Positions 1 through 7,246 of a DNA stretch of 11,188 bases are shown here, piece by piece; within the stretch, counting starts at the first letter, position 1; the number at the start of each line of letters is the position of its first letter. The notes under the pieces were generated by a model. The model was not told where the DNA came from. It did no database searches and was given only the letters and a program-made list of their open reading frames with translations. The DNA comes from Methylobacterium sp. (GTDB taxonomy: Bacteria > Pseudomonadota > Alphaproteobacteria > Rhizobiales > Beijerinckiaceae): NCBI GenBank assembly GCA_021154065.1, contig JAJKJG010000171.1:1-11188 (forward strand). Direction: 5' to 3'. A program made the position numbers and the translations under genes.

Positions 1-1
1 C

Positions 2-661
2 TACTTCATCTCCTACGGGACCGACGGGCACCTGTTCAGCTATTACCGCGCGGGCTCCGCGGCGAGCACCGTGCGGGCCGACGAGCTGCCGCTCGACCGC
101 ATCGCGACGGCGCGGGTGCTGCATCTCTCCGGCATCAGCCAGGCCGTCTCGGAAAGCTGCGCGGATGCGGGCTTTGCCGCGATCCGGCATGCGCGCGCGA
201 ACGGCACGGCGGTGAGCTACGACACCAATCTGCGGCTTCGCTTGTGGCCGCTCGACCGCGCCCGCGCCGTCATCCACGCGGCGCTGGCGCTCGCCGACAT
301 CGCCCGGCCGAGCATCGACGACGCGCGCCAGCTCACGGGTCTCGATCGGCCGGAGGACATCGCCGACTTCTACCTGCGGCTCGGCTGCAGGATCGTCGCC
401 TTGACGATGGGCGGGGACGGAACCCTCGTCGCGACGCCGGATGCCCGGGCGCTCGTTCCGCCGAAGAAGGTCGAGGTCGTGGACGCGACCGGCGCCGGTG
501 ACGCCTTCACCGGCGCGTTCCTCGCCGAATGGCTCGTGCACGGCGATCCGTTCCGCGCCGCGGCCTACGCCAACGCGGTGGCGGCGCTGAAGACGCTCGG
601 CCGCGGCGCCGTCGCGCCGATCCCGCGCCGTGCCGCGGTCGAGGCCTTTGCGCGCGCTTGA
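2..661 (+). CDS. kdgK: PfkB-family sugar kinase, probably 2-keto-3-deoxygluconate kinase (3' part)
   Basis: The reading frame is open from base 2 to a TGA at 659-661, giving the last 219 residues of a protein that is normally about 300 long; the start lies outside the window. The family phosphorylates 2-keto-3-deoxygluconate with ATP in the cytoplasm, feeding the Entner-Doudoroff/hexuronate route. Visible features are an N-terminal YYRAGSAAS stretch (about residues 14-22 of this fragment) typical of KdgK, a DTNLRLRLWP stretch (about 74-83), and the PfkB signature 2, DATGAGDAFTGAF (about 161-173), whose GAGD aspartate (about D167) is the catalytic base. The C-terminus looks complete. The stop codon's last A is also the first base of the palindromic repeat that follows. 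PfkB membership is certain; the exact substrate is inferred from the KdgK-like motifs, and another ketose or ribokinase-type substrate cannot be excluded. Confidence 0.85.
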   Translation, partial: YFISYGTDGHLFSYYRAGSAASTVRADELPLDRIATARVLHLSGISQAVSESCADAGFAAIRHARANGTAVSYDTNLRLRLWPLDRARAVIHAALALADIARPSIDDARQLTGLDRPEDIADFYLRLGCRIVALTMGGDGTLVATPDARALVPPKKVEVVDATGAGDAFTGAFLAEWLVHGDPFRAAAYANAVAALKTLGRGAVAPIPRRAAVEAFARA

Positions 662-759
662 AGCATGATCCCGAAAAGTGGCGACGGGTTTTCGGAAAAG
701 ATCATGCTCGAACAAAGAGTAGAGCGGGATGACTTCTCGACGAGAAGTCATCCGGCTCT
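661..759 (+). repeat. Paired-palindrome intergenic repeat, copy 1
   Basis: This 99-base element has two inverted repeats. The first pairs GCATGATC (663-670) and CCGAAAA (671-677) with TTTTCGG (689-695) and GATCATGC (700-707). The second is a long hairpin with 19-base arms (721-739 and 741-759) and one G-G mismatch. A second copy of exactly the same length lies at 7246-7344; the first 49 bases differ at one position. The AAGCATGATCCCGAAAAGTGG core is, from general knowledge, a widespread intergenic repeat in Rhizobiales genomes. Here it fills the entire gap between two convergent genes: it starts on the last base of the kdgK stop and overlaps the trhA stop (758-760). It may act as a bidirectional transcription terminator or mRNA 3' stabiliser, although it has no T-tract. 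That role is inferred. Confidence 0.9.
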
Positions 760-1432
760 AGGCTCGCGCCAGCACGATGCAGTCGACGATCGCGCCCCAG
801 TGGCAGGCCGCGGCGGCGAGGACGAAGGCGTGCCAGATGGCGTTCTGGAATCGCAGCCGGCTCCAGACGTGGAAGATCACGCCGCCGGAATAGAGCAGGC
901 CGCCGAGCGCGAGCAGGACAAGGGCCGAGGAGGGCAGCGCCGGCAGCACCGAATCGTACACGGCGACGACGCTCCAGCCGAGCGCGAGGTAGAGCGCGAT
1001 CGAGATCCGGTCGAGCCGGCCCGGAAAGGCGAGCTTGAGGGCGGCGCCGACGAGCGCCGTCGCCCAGACGCCGGCAAGCAGCGCCACCGTCGCGACGCTC
1101 GCCTTCATCTGCAGGAGCAGCGGCGTGTAGGTGCCGGCGATCATCACGTAGATGGCGGAGTGGTCGAAGCGGCGCAGCAGCCATTTCGTCGGCGACACCG
1201 GCCACATGTTGTAGGCGGCCGAGAAGCCGAGCATGGCGAGGAGCCCAGCCACGTAGACGAACACCGCCGCGAGCTCGACCGTCCCGGCCGAGCCCGCCGC
1301 CCACAGGACCAGCAGCACCGAGCCGACGAGGCCGAGCACGACCCCGGTCGCGTGCACCGCGCCGTCGGCGACGATCTCGCCGAAGCTGTAGTTCCAGCTC
1401 GGATAGCTCGGGCGCTGTCGAGGCTCGTTCAT
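758..1432 (-). CDS. trhA: PAQR / hemolysin III family membrane protein (TrhA-like)
   Basis: This 224-residue integral membrane protein has about seven hydrophobic segments, the usual length and layout of bacterial HlyIII/PAQR proteins. The family is linked to membrane-fluidity homeostasis; its hemolysin name is historical. Family motifs visible are a YSFGEIVADGAVH start (15-27), SAAYN (71-75), FDHSAIYVMIAGTYTP (89-104), LYSGGVIFHVW (180-190) and AIWHAFVLAAAACHW (198-212). Conserved polar residues D90, H91, H201 and H211 fit the buried metal site of the superfamily. The ATG at 1430-1432 is the only start that keeps the complete N-terminal motif. The gene is convergent with kdgK, and its TAG stop overlaps the end of repeat copy 1. 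A promoter-like sequence ends so close to the ATG that the message may be leaderless. The family call is firm; the physiological role is inferred. Confidence 0.92.
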   Translation of the reverse strand: MNEPRQRPSYPSWNYSFGEIVADGAVHATGVVLGLVGSVLLVLWAAGSAGTVELAAVFVYVAGLLAMLGFSAAYNMWPVSPTKWLLRRFDHSAIYVMIAGTYTPLLLQMKASVATVALLAGVWATALVGAALKLAFPGRLDRISIALYLALGWSVVAVYDSVLPALPSSALVLLALGGLLYSGGVIFHVWSRLRFQNAIWHAFVLAAAACHWGAIVDCIVLARA

Positions 1433-1439
1433 CGCCTTA

Positions 1440-1468
1440 ATTATTTCAGAACCGCGGGGCTGCGTCGA
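1440..1468 (-). promoter_or_regulatory. Candidate promoter of trhA
   Basis: On the minus strand, TCGACG (1463-1468, four of six matches to TTGACA) is followed after 17 bases by AATAAT (1440-1445, five of six matches to TATAAT). The AT-rich patch stands out in an otherwise GC-rich region. Transcription would be expected to begin at about 1432-1434, right at the trhA ATG, so the transcript could lack a 5' leader. This is pattern matching only. Confidence 0.4.
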
Positions 1469-1522
1469 TGACCGGAGCGCGGCCGATCGCCCCGGGTGGA
1501 ATGGGCACGAAAAGCGGCGGCC

Positions 1523-2158
1523 TCAGCGCACGAAAACCTCGCTCCGCCGGCGCGCGAAATCGTGCTCGGCGACGAGCCGGGCGATCGCCGCCGCGATCTT
1601 GGCGCCGCCTTGCGCCGAGGGCTCGATCGGGTTGGCGAAGTCGGCGTCCTCGTCGCAGATCAGGCGCAGGTCGAGCACCGGCAGGCCGTGCGCAAACGCG
1701 GCGCGGGCGATGACGTCGTTGAACAGGGCGAGTCCGGTGACGGCGAGGCGCTGCAAGCGCGGGTCCGGGTAGCGCGGGTCGTAGATCGTGCAGAGCGCCG
1801 TCGGCCTGCCACGGTCGAGGACCGAGCCGAGCATGGCGCGATAGCCGCGCCCGAAGCCGTCGCCGATCGCGGCAAGCCGCGTCAGCGCATCGGCGATCGA
1901 GCGCGACGAATCCTCGAGCACGCCGATATTGCCGAGGGCGTCGTTGCCGCCGGCGCTGACGACGAGATGGGTGGCATCGGCGGGGAGGCGCTCGAGCTGG
2001 CGCGCGACGCCGGCCGTCGTCGCGCCGTCGACCGCCGCGAGCGTCGCTTTCGCTCCGGCCGGCAGCTTGTCCCGGAGCTGGCGCACGACGTCGGGCTCGC
2101 CCCGCCGGACATAGGCGCCGTTGTCGAAGATCGAGTCGCCGAGAAGGACGATGTGCAT
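1523..2158 (-). CDS. SGNH/GDSL-type hydrolase family protein
   Basis: This 211-residue soluble protein of the SGNH hydrolase fold has no signal peptide. The start chosen is the ATG at 2156-2158, because it places LLGDSIFDN (5-13, nucleophile S9) at the N-terminus and has a GAGGAAGAG Shine-Dalgarno just upstream; the open frame extends further upstream without family similarity. Block III, GGND, is at 70-73. Near the C-terminus, where the catalytic His of block V is expected, the sequence reads NPIEPSAQGGAKIA (176-189), with Glu179 in the usual His position. Related proteins seem, from memory, to share this NPIEPS pattern, so it may be a subfamily trait rather than damage. Family members act as esterases, lipases or deacetylases; the substrate is unknown here. 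The gene is divergent from a membrane acyltransferase, which suggests but does not prove a role in removing acyl groups from glycans. Confidence 0.82.
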   Translation of the reverse strand: MHIVLLGDSIFDNGAYVRRGEPDVVRQLRDKLPAGAKATLAAVDGATTAGVARQLERLPADATHLVVSAGGNDALGNIGVLEDSSRSIADALTRLAAIGDGFGRGYRAMLGSVLDRGRPTALCTIYDPRYPDPRLQRLAVTGLALFNDVIARAAFAHGLPVLDLRLICDEDADFANPIEPSAQGGAKIAAAIARLVAEHDFARRRSEVFVR

Positions 2159-2298
2159 GAGCTCTTCCTCTGCCGGTCCATCCCGAACGGCCGGGGCACG
2201 GATTCGATCCCGGCGACGCTTGCGGACGCCCACATAGCCGCGGGGGCCCCGGTCGGCTAAGAGGCGAGAGCGGTCAGGCCGTCGCGCGAATCCTTCCC

Positions 2299-3354
2299 TT
2301 GCCCAAGCTCGTTCTGCTTCAGATCTTGCGCGCCGTCGCGGCGCTGTCCGTCGCGATGCTGCACGCGCAGCACGACGCCGCGACACTTGCCGAGCGCGCC
2401 GGCGGCGCCTTCGCGCCGATCACCGGGTTTCCCTGGGAGGCCGGCGTCGATGTGTTCTTCGTCATCTCGGGCTTCATCATGGTCCACGCTTCGGCGCCGC
2501 TGTTTGCGGCCCCAGGCGGCGGCCGGACCTTTCTCGCCCGCCGCATCGCCCGCATCGTGCCGATCTATTGGGCCGTAACCACGCTCTATCTCGCGATCGC
2601 GCTCGCGGTGCCGGAATTCCTCAACCGCGAATTCCTCGGCGGGCCCTATGTCGTCGCCTCCTATCTCTTCATTCCGGCGACCCGGCCGGACGGGCTCGTG
2701 CAGCCGCTCTACGGCCTCGGCTGGACGCTGAACTATGAGATGTTCTTCTACGCCCTGTTCGCGCTCTCGCTCGGACGCTCGCGGCGCGCCGCGGTGCTCG
2801 GCCTTGCCGCCGTCCTCGTGGCGCTCGTCGCGATCGGGCGTGCGCTCGCGCCGCTGCCGGAGCCGCTGCGGTTCTGGACCGACCCGATCATCCTCGAATT
2901 CGTCTACGGCATGGGGCTCGGGCTCATCTATGCGGAGGGCGTCCGCCTCGGTCCCGTGTCGCGCGCGCTCCTTTCCATCGGGGCCCTTGCGACGCTCGTC
3001 GCAGTGGCGACGCGTCACGGCGAGCTCGCGACGGCCTTTCGCGCCCTCGCCTATGGCATTCCGGCGGCGATGCTCGTCGCAGCGCTCGCCTTCGGACGCG
3101 GCGACGGCGCGGGCGGGCGCCTGGCCCGGGCCGGCACTGCGGTCGGCGACGCTTCCTACGCGCTCTACCTCATCCATCCGTTCGTGATCCGCGCCGGGCG
3201 CGAGGTCGTCTGGCGCGCCGGTCTTGCCGGGCTCATCGGGCCGTGGACCTTCGTGCTTCTGTCGCTTTCGGGAGCCGTCCTCGTGTCGATCGCCGTCTAC
3301 CGCCTGTTCGAGCGCCCGGCGACCGCGTGGCTGCGGGCGCGGCTGCGTGCCTGA
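2299..3354 (+). CDS. Acyltransferase 3 family membrane protein (ExoZ/OafA-like)
   Basis: This 351-residue polytopic membrane protein belongs to the acyltransferase-3 family, which transfers acetyl or other acyl groups to surface polysaccharides or other glycans at the cytoplasmic membrane. Motifs in order are LQILRAVAALSVAMLHA (7-23) with the essential His at 22, GVDVFFVISGFIM (49-61), FLARRIARIVPIYW (78-91) with the conserved Arg pair, LYGLGWTLNYEMFFY (137-151), YALYLIHPFVI (288-298) and a C-terminal FERP (337-340). The GWTLNYEMFFY block and the length resemble ExoZ-type exopolysaccharide acetyltransferases. The start is a TTG at 2299-2301. I found no in-frame ATG just upstream, and the first helix begins directly after it; the upstream Shine-Dalgarno is poor. 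An SGNH hydrolase is divergently transcribed 140 bases away. The family call is firm; the acceptor substrate is unknown. Confidence 0.88.
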   Translation: MPKLVLLQILRAVAALSVAMLHAQHDAATLAERAGGAFAPITGFPWEAGVDVFFVISGFIMVHASAPLFAAPGGGRTFLARRIARIVPIYWAVTTLYLAIALAVPEFLNREFLGGPYVVASYLFIPATRPDGLVQPLYGLGWTLNYEMFFYALFALSLGRSRRAAVLGLAAVLVALVAIGRALAPLPEPLRFWTDPIILEFVYGMGLGLIYAEGVRLGPVSRALLSIGALATLVAVATRHGELATAFRALAYGIPAAMLVAALAFGRGDGAGGRLARAGTAVGDASYALYLIHPFVIRAGREVVWRAGLAGLIGPWTFVLLSLSGAVLVSIAVYRLFERPATAWLRARLRA

Positions 3355-3416
3355 TCGCGGGCTGCCCTTGCCGGCCGCCCGGTATATAGAAAGCCGATCC
3401 GCCACGAGGATCCGCC

Positions 3417-4889
3417 ATGAACGCGCGCGACGAACGGCCGGCCGGCGCGAAGCCGCTCCACCTCAACGTCATCGGCGGCAGGCGCCTCCCCGCCGCGGGC
3501 GATCGCACCATCGACGTGCTCTGCCCGTCCGACGGCAAGCCTTTCGCGGCGATCGCGCGCTCCGGCGCCGCCGACATCGATGCCGCCGTGAAGACGGCGC
3601 GCGCCGCGTTCGACGGCGCTTGGGGCCGGCTGACGGCGACGGAGCGCGGCCGGCTGCTGCTGCGGCTCGGCGAGGCGGTTGCGGCGCGCGTCGACGAACT
3701 CGGCGCGCTCGAGTCCCAGGACACCGGCAAGCCGATCTCGCAAGGCCGAGCCGACATCGTCGCGACGGCGCGCTATTTCGAGTTCTACGGCTCGGCCGCC
3801 GACAAGGTGCACGGCGAGACCATTCCGTTCCTCGCCGGCTATACGGTCGCGGTGGTGCGCGATCCGCACGGCGTCACGGGCCACATCGTGCCGTGGAACT
3901 ATCCGAGCCAGATCTTCGGCCGCTCGGTCGGCGCCTCGCTCGCCTGCGGCAACGCCTGCGTCGTCAAGCCCGCCGAGGACGCCGGGCTCTCGCTCATCCG
4001 CATCGCCGAGCTCGCGCTCGAGGTCGGCTTCCCGGAGGATACGCTCAACGTCGTCTCGGGCTTGGGCGAGGAGGCCGGCGCCGCGCTCGCGAGGCACCCC
4101 GGCATCGATTTCATCTCGTTCACCGGCAGCCCCGAGGTCGGCACGCTGATCCAGGCGGCGGCGGCGAGGAACCACATCGGCTGCACGCTCGAGCTCGGCG
4201 GCAAGTCGCCGCAACTCGTCTTCGCCGATGCCGACCTCACTGAGGCCGCACCGGTGCTGGTGCGCGCCATCATCCAGAATGGCGGCCAGACCTGCTCGGC
4301 CGGAAGCCGTCTCCTCGTCGAGCGCCGCGCCTATGACGCGGTCGTCGGCGCCGTCGCCGAGCGCTTCGCGCGCGTCACCGCCGGGCCGCATGACCGCGAC
4401 CTCGATCTCGGCGCTATGGTCAATGCCGGCCAGAAGCGCCGCGTCGAGGGCTTCGTCGCGCGGGCGCGCGATGCCGGCGTTCCGGTGATCGCCGAGGGCC
4501 GCGTCGAGGCGGGTGCGCCGGCCGGCGGCTACTACGTCAAGCCGACACTGTTCGGCCCGGTGCCGCGCTCGAACGACCTCGCCGTCGAGGAGGTGTTCGG
4601 GCCGGTGCTGTCGGTCATCCCGTTCGAGGACGAGGCCGACGCGATCCGGCTCGCCAACGGCACGCCCTACGGCCTCGTCGCCGGCGTCTGGACCGGCGAC
4701 GCCCGGCGCTCGATGCGGGTCGCCCGCGCCATGCGCTGCGGCCAGGTCTTCGTCAACGGCTTCGGCGCCGGCGGCGGCATCGAGCTGCCCTTCGGCGGCG
4801 TCAAGCGCTCCGGCCACGGCCGCGAGAAGGGCTTCGAGGCGCTGTACGAATTCTCGGCCTCGAAGACCATCGTGGTGAACCACGGCTGA
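3417..4889 (+). CDS. NAD(P)-dependent aldehyde dehydrogenase
   Basis: This 490-residue protein of the ALDH superfamily is at the normal length of the family. It oxidises an aldehyde to the carboxylate with NAD(P)+ in the cytoplasm. Key positions are PWNYP (159-163, oxyanion-hole N161), KPAE (184-187), FTGSPEVG of the cofactor-binding region (235-242), catalytic base E259 in LELGGKSP, nucleophile C293 in GGQTCSAGS, and EEVFGPV (391-397). The ATG at 3417 is preceded by ACGAGGA, a reasonable Shine-Dalgarno. A TATATA (3383-3388) upstream could be a -10 element, but I see no matching -35. The 9-base sequence GATCCGCCA occurs twice (3396-3404 and 3409-3417) just before and into the start. It resembles betaine-aldehyde or gamma-aminobutyraldehyde-type dehydrogenases, but the substrate cannot be assigned. 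It lies 54 bases upstream of the broken Uma2 gene, with an SDR oxidoreductase beyond. Confidence 0.93.
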   Translation: MNARDERPAGAKPLHLNVIGGRRLPAAGDRTIDVLCPSDGKPFAAIARSGAADIDAAVKTARAAFDGAWGRLTATERGRLLLRLGEAVAARVDELGALESQDTGKPISQGRADIVATARYFEFYGSAADKVHGETIPFLAGYTVAVVRDPHGVTGHIVPWNYPSQIFGRSVGASLACGNACVVKPAEDAGLSLIRIAELALEVGFPEDTLNVVSGLGEEAGAALARHPGIDFISFTGSPEVGTLIQAAAARNHIGCTLELGGKSPQLVFADADLTEAAPVLVRAIIQNGGQTCSAGSRLLVERRAYDAVVGAVAERFARVTAGPHDRDLDLGAMVNAGQKRRVEGFVARARDAGVPVIAEGRVEAGAPAGGYYVKPTLFGPVPRSNDLAVEEVFGPVLSVIPFEDEADAIRLANGTPYGLVAGVWTGDARRSMRVARAMRCGQVFVNGFGAGGGIELPFGGVKRSGHGREKGFEALYEFSASKTIVVNHG

Positions 4890-4943
4890 GGGCCGTTGAA
4901 GATCCGGTGGCGCAGCCTGTAGGATCGCGCGCCAGGAGGAGCC

Positions 4944-5551
4944 ATGACCCATCTCGCTCGCTTCGGACCAAGCCCGTTCAATGTCGCGCTCTTTCACGAA
5001 TGGCTCGACACCCGGTCGCCGGAGGAGCATTGGGAGCTGATCGAGGGCGTTGCCGTGATGAACCCGGCTCCGCTCGTCGGCCATCAACGCATCGCCAGCA
5101 TTTCGAGCACCATCTCAACGACGCGCTCGCCCGCAACAAGCCGGAATGGCGGGCCGATCGGGAGATCGGCATCGAGCTCTCGGACGACTCGCCCTATCGC
5201 CCCGAGCCCGAGATCGCGGTGGTGGACGCCGATATCGACACGACGCGCCGAGGCGTCGACCGGTTCTATCTCATCGTCGAGGTGCGGTCCGAAAGCGATC
5301 GCGAGCGCCTCTTCGCCTCCAAGCTCGACTTCTACAAATCACACCCGCACAACCGATGGATCGTGGTCGTGGAGCAGGATCGGGTGGAGGCGACCATCCA
5401 TGAGCGTCAGGACGACGGCGGATGGGCGATGCGCCGGTTGAGCCGCGCCTCCGATCGTCTGACCTTCGGCGAGATCGGCGAGGTCTGCGCCCTTGGCGAT
5501 CTCTACCGCCATACGAACCTTGACCCGGCCCACGGCCGTAACCTCACGTGA
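4944..5551 (+). pseudogene. Uma2-family (DUF820) nuclease-like gene, frameshifted
   Basis: Two overlapping frames together make one protein of about 202 residues, slightly longer than the usual Uma2 length. The first frame starts at ATG 4944 with a perfect AGGAGGA Shine-Dalgarno (4934-4940) and encodes a Uma2 N-terminus ending VGHQRIAS at about 5099. The second frame continues from about 5102 with FEHHLNDALARNKPEW and runs to TGA 5549-5551. Restoring one base between 5100 and 5101 would give the expected IASNFEHHL junction. The PD-(D/E)XK-like core is in the second part: PEPEIAVVDAD, LIVEVRSES, then SKLDFY and WIVVVEQ. Uma2 proteins are restriction-endonuclease-fold proteins of poorly known function. 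The heptamer at the break is not a recognised slippery site, so a true mutation or a sequencing error is likelier than programmed frameshifting. The stop overlaps the Shine-Dalgarno of the SDR gene. Confidence 0.85.
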
Positions 5552-5560
5552 GGAGCAACC

Positions 5561-6307
5561 ATGCGTCTTGCTAACAAGACCGCCCTCGTCACCGGCGCAG
5601 CCCAAGGCTTCGGGCTCGGCATCGCCGAGACCTTCGCGCGCGAGGGCGCGCGGGTTGCGGTGCTCGATCTCCAGCTCGGGCCGGCGAACGCCGCGGCCGA
5701 GAAGGTCGGCCATGGCGCCATCGCGCTCGCATGCGACGTCGCCAGATGGGCGGATGTCGAGCGCGCCGTCAACGATGCGATCGGCGAGCTCGGCCGCGTC
5801 GACATCGTCGTCAACAACGCCGGCACGAGCCATCGCAACCAGCCGATGCTCGACGTCTCGGAGGAGGAGTTCGACCGCGTCTTCGCCGTCAACGTCAAGT
5901 CGATCTACCTGATGGCGAAGGCGCTGGTGCCGCATTTCCGCGTCATCGGCGGCGGCAACATCCTCAACATCGGCTCGACGGCCGGTATCCGGCCCCGCCC
6001 CGGGCTTGCATGGTACAACGCCTCGAAGGGCGCCGTGAACCTGGTCTCGAAATCGATGGCGGTCGAGCTCGCGCCGGACCGCATCCGCGTCAACGCCATC
6101 GCGCCGGTCGCCGGCGAGACGCCGCTGCTCGCGACCTTCATGGGCGAGGACACGCCCGAAAAGCGCGCCGCCTTCAAGGCGGTGATCCCGTGGGGCCGGT
6201 TCTCGACGCCGCAGGACATCGCCAACGCGGCGCTGTTCCTGTGCTCGGACGAATCCGAAATGGTCACCGGCGCGGTCCTGACGGTCGACGGCGGGCGCTG
6301 CATCTGA
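5561..6307 (+). CDS. SDR-family NAD(P)-dependent oxidoreductase
   Basis: This 248-residue classical short-chain dehydrogenase/reductase is full length for the family. The Rossmann motif TGAAQGFG is at 11-18, D36 at the end of strand beta-2 (VLDL) suggests NAD(H) rather than NADP(H), NNAG is at 85-88 and N111 lies in NVKS. The catalytic Ser139, Tyr152 and Lys156 are in GSTAG and YNASK, and the protein ends with TVDGG as in 3-oxoacyl-ACP reductase or glucose 1-dehydrogenase-like members. ATG 5561 is preceded by AGGAG (5551-5555), whose first base is the last base of the Uma2 stop, so it was probably translated in an operon with the upstream genes. The aldehyde dehydrogenase two genes upstream could act on a related alcohol-aldehyde-acid series, but this is inference. 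The substrate cannot be assigned. Confidence 0.92.
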   Translation: MRLANKTALVTGAAQGFGLGIAETFAREGARVAVLDLQLGPANAAAEKVGHGAIALACDVARWADVERAVNDAIGELGRVDIVVNNAGTSHRNQPMLDVSEEEFDRVFAVNVKSIYLMAKALVPHFRVIGGGNILNIGSTAGIRPRPGLAWYNASKGAVNLVSKSMAVELAPDRIRVNAIAPVAGETPLLATFMGEDTPEKRAAFKAVIPWGRFSTPQDIANAALFLCSDESEMVTGAVLTVDGGRCI

Positions 6308-6317
6308 CGCCCGACGT

Positions 6318-6334
6318 CATAGCCAACGGCTATG
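6318..6334. promoter_or_regulatory. Perfect inverted repeat upstream of tupA
   Basis: CATAGCC (6318-6324) and GGCTATG (6328-6334) form a perfect 7-base inverted repeat around AAC. It lies 10 bases after the SDR stop and about 90 bases before tupA. It could be an operator for a metal-oxyanion regulator, or a short terminator-like stem, although no T-tract follows. A second small palindrome, GCAAGGGCTTGC, is at 6361-6372. I cannot match either to a known ModE or tungstate-regulator site. Confidence 0.35.
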
Positions 6335-6421
6335 GGTAAAAGATGAATTACCAAGTCGCAGCAAGGGCTTGCCTCTTGGATCGCGCTGCTTATGTTCGCC
6401 CCTGTGAGCAGACGAAGAGTC

Positions 6422-7246
6422 ATGATCGCACGCCGGATTGTCGTCGCCGCGGCGCTCGTCGGCGCGGCGCTCCCCGGCGCGTTGCGTGCGCAGGAGCGCT
6501 TCATCACGCTCGCCTCGACGACCTCGACCGAGCAGTCGGGCCTCTTTCGCCACCTCATCCCGATCTTCCGTGAGGACACCGGGATCGACGTGCGGGTGGT
6601 GGCGGTCGGCACCGGGCAGGCGCTGGCGATCGGGGCGCGGGGCGACGCCGACGCGCTGCTCGTGCACGACCGCGCCGGCGAGGACAAGTTTGTCGCCGAC
6701 GGCCACGGCATCGACCGCCGCGACGTCATGCACAACGACTTCGTGATCGCCGGGCCGGCGAGCGATCCGGCCGGCATCAAAGGCGTGAAGGACGCGCGCG
6801 AAGCCTTCCGCCGGATCGCGGCCGCCAAGGCGCCGTTCGCGAGCCGGGGCGACGACAGCGGCACCCATCGCATGGAGCTGCGCCTGTGGAAGGCCGCGGC
6901 GATCGACCCGCGGAGCGACCCGAGCTACCGCGAGCTCGGCTCCGGCATGGGCCCGACCCTCAACACCGCGGCCGGGCTCGACGCCTACGTCCTCTCCGAC
7001 CGCGCGACCTGGGCGAGCTTCCAGAACCGGCAGAACCTCGTGCTGCTCGTCGCCGGCGATCCGGCCCTGTTCAACCCCTATGGCAGCATCCTCGTGAACC
7101 CGGCGAAGGGCCCGCATATCAAGGCCGCCGAGGCGCGGATCTGGCACGAATGGCTCACCTCCGGACGCGGCCGGGCGGCGATCGCCGGCTTCAAGATCCA
7201 GGGCGAGCAGCTCTTCTTCCCGAGCGCGGCCGCGCCGCGCGCCTAA
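6422..7246 (+). CDS. tupA: Tungstate-type ABC transporter substrate-binding protein TupA
   Basis: This periplasmic oxyanion-binding protein captures tungstate (possibly molybdate) for import. The 274-residue product from ATG 6422 begins with a signal peptide: MIARR, a hydrophobic stretch of about 15 residues, then a likely cleavage after LRA (position 23). An in-frame ATG at 6392 would add ten residues before the signal sequence; I prefer 6422 because it gives a normal n-region, but neither has a strong Shine-Dalgarno. The ligand-binding STTSTEQSGL stretch (32-41) and SRGDDSGTH (141-149) are hallmarks of TupA-type proteins and separate them from phosphate-binding PstS and molybdate-binding ModA. 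A conserved GSGMGPTLNTA segment (173-183) also fits. The TAA stop abuts repeat copy 2, and tupB follows. Specificity for tungstate is inferred from the family. Confidence 0.88.
   Translation: MIARRIVVAAALVGAALPGALRAQERFITLASTTSTEQSGLFRHLIPIFREDTGIDVRVVAVGTGQALAIGARGDADALLVHDRAGEDKFVADGHGIDRRDVMHNDFVIAGPASDPAGIKGVKDAREAFRRIAAAKAPFASRGDDSGTHRMELRLWKAAAIDPRSDPSYRELGSGMGPTLNTAAGLDAYVLSDRATWASFQNRQNLVLLVAGDPALFNPYGSILVNPAKGPHIKAAEARIWHEWLTSGRGRAAIAGFKIQGEQLFFPSAAAPRA

Noticed and set aside
661..759. Paired palindromes as an integron attC site, CRISPR repeat or tRNA-like element
   Set aside because: There are only two dispersed copies with no spacers, no integrase, and no cloverleaf; they fit a genome-wide intergenic repeat family better.
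2257..3405. Minus-strand open frame of 382 codons antisense to the acyltransferase
   Set aside because: It shadows a membrane protein with clear acyltransferase-3 motifs; it is rich in Arg, Glu and Gly with no recognisable domain.
3297..5087. Long minus-strand open frame of 596 codons antisense to the aldehyde dehydrogenase
   Set aside because: The aldehyde dehydrogenase on the plus strand has every catalytic motif; the antisense product is low-complexity and charged, with no family similarity.
5097..5110. Programmed -1 frameshift in the Uma2 gene
   Set aside because: No X-XXY-YYZ slippery heptamer or clear downstream structure is seen at the junction, and Uma2 genes are not known to use recoding.
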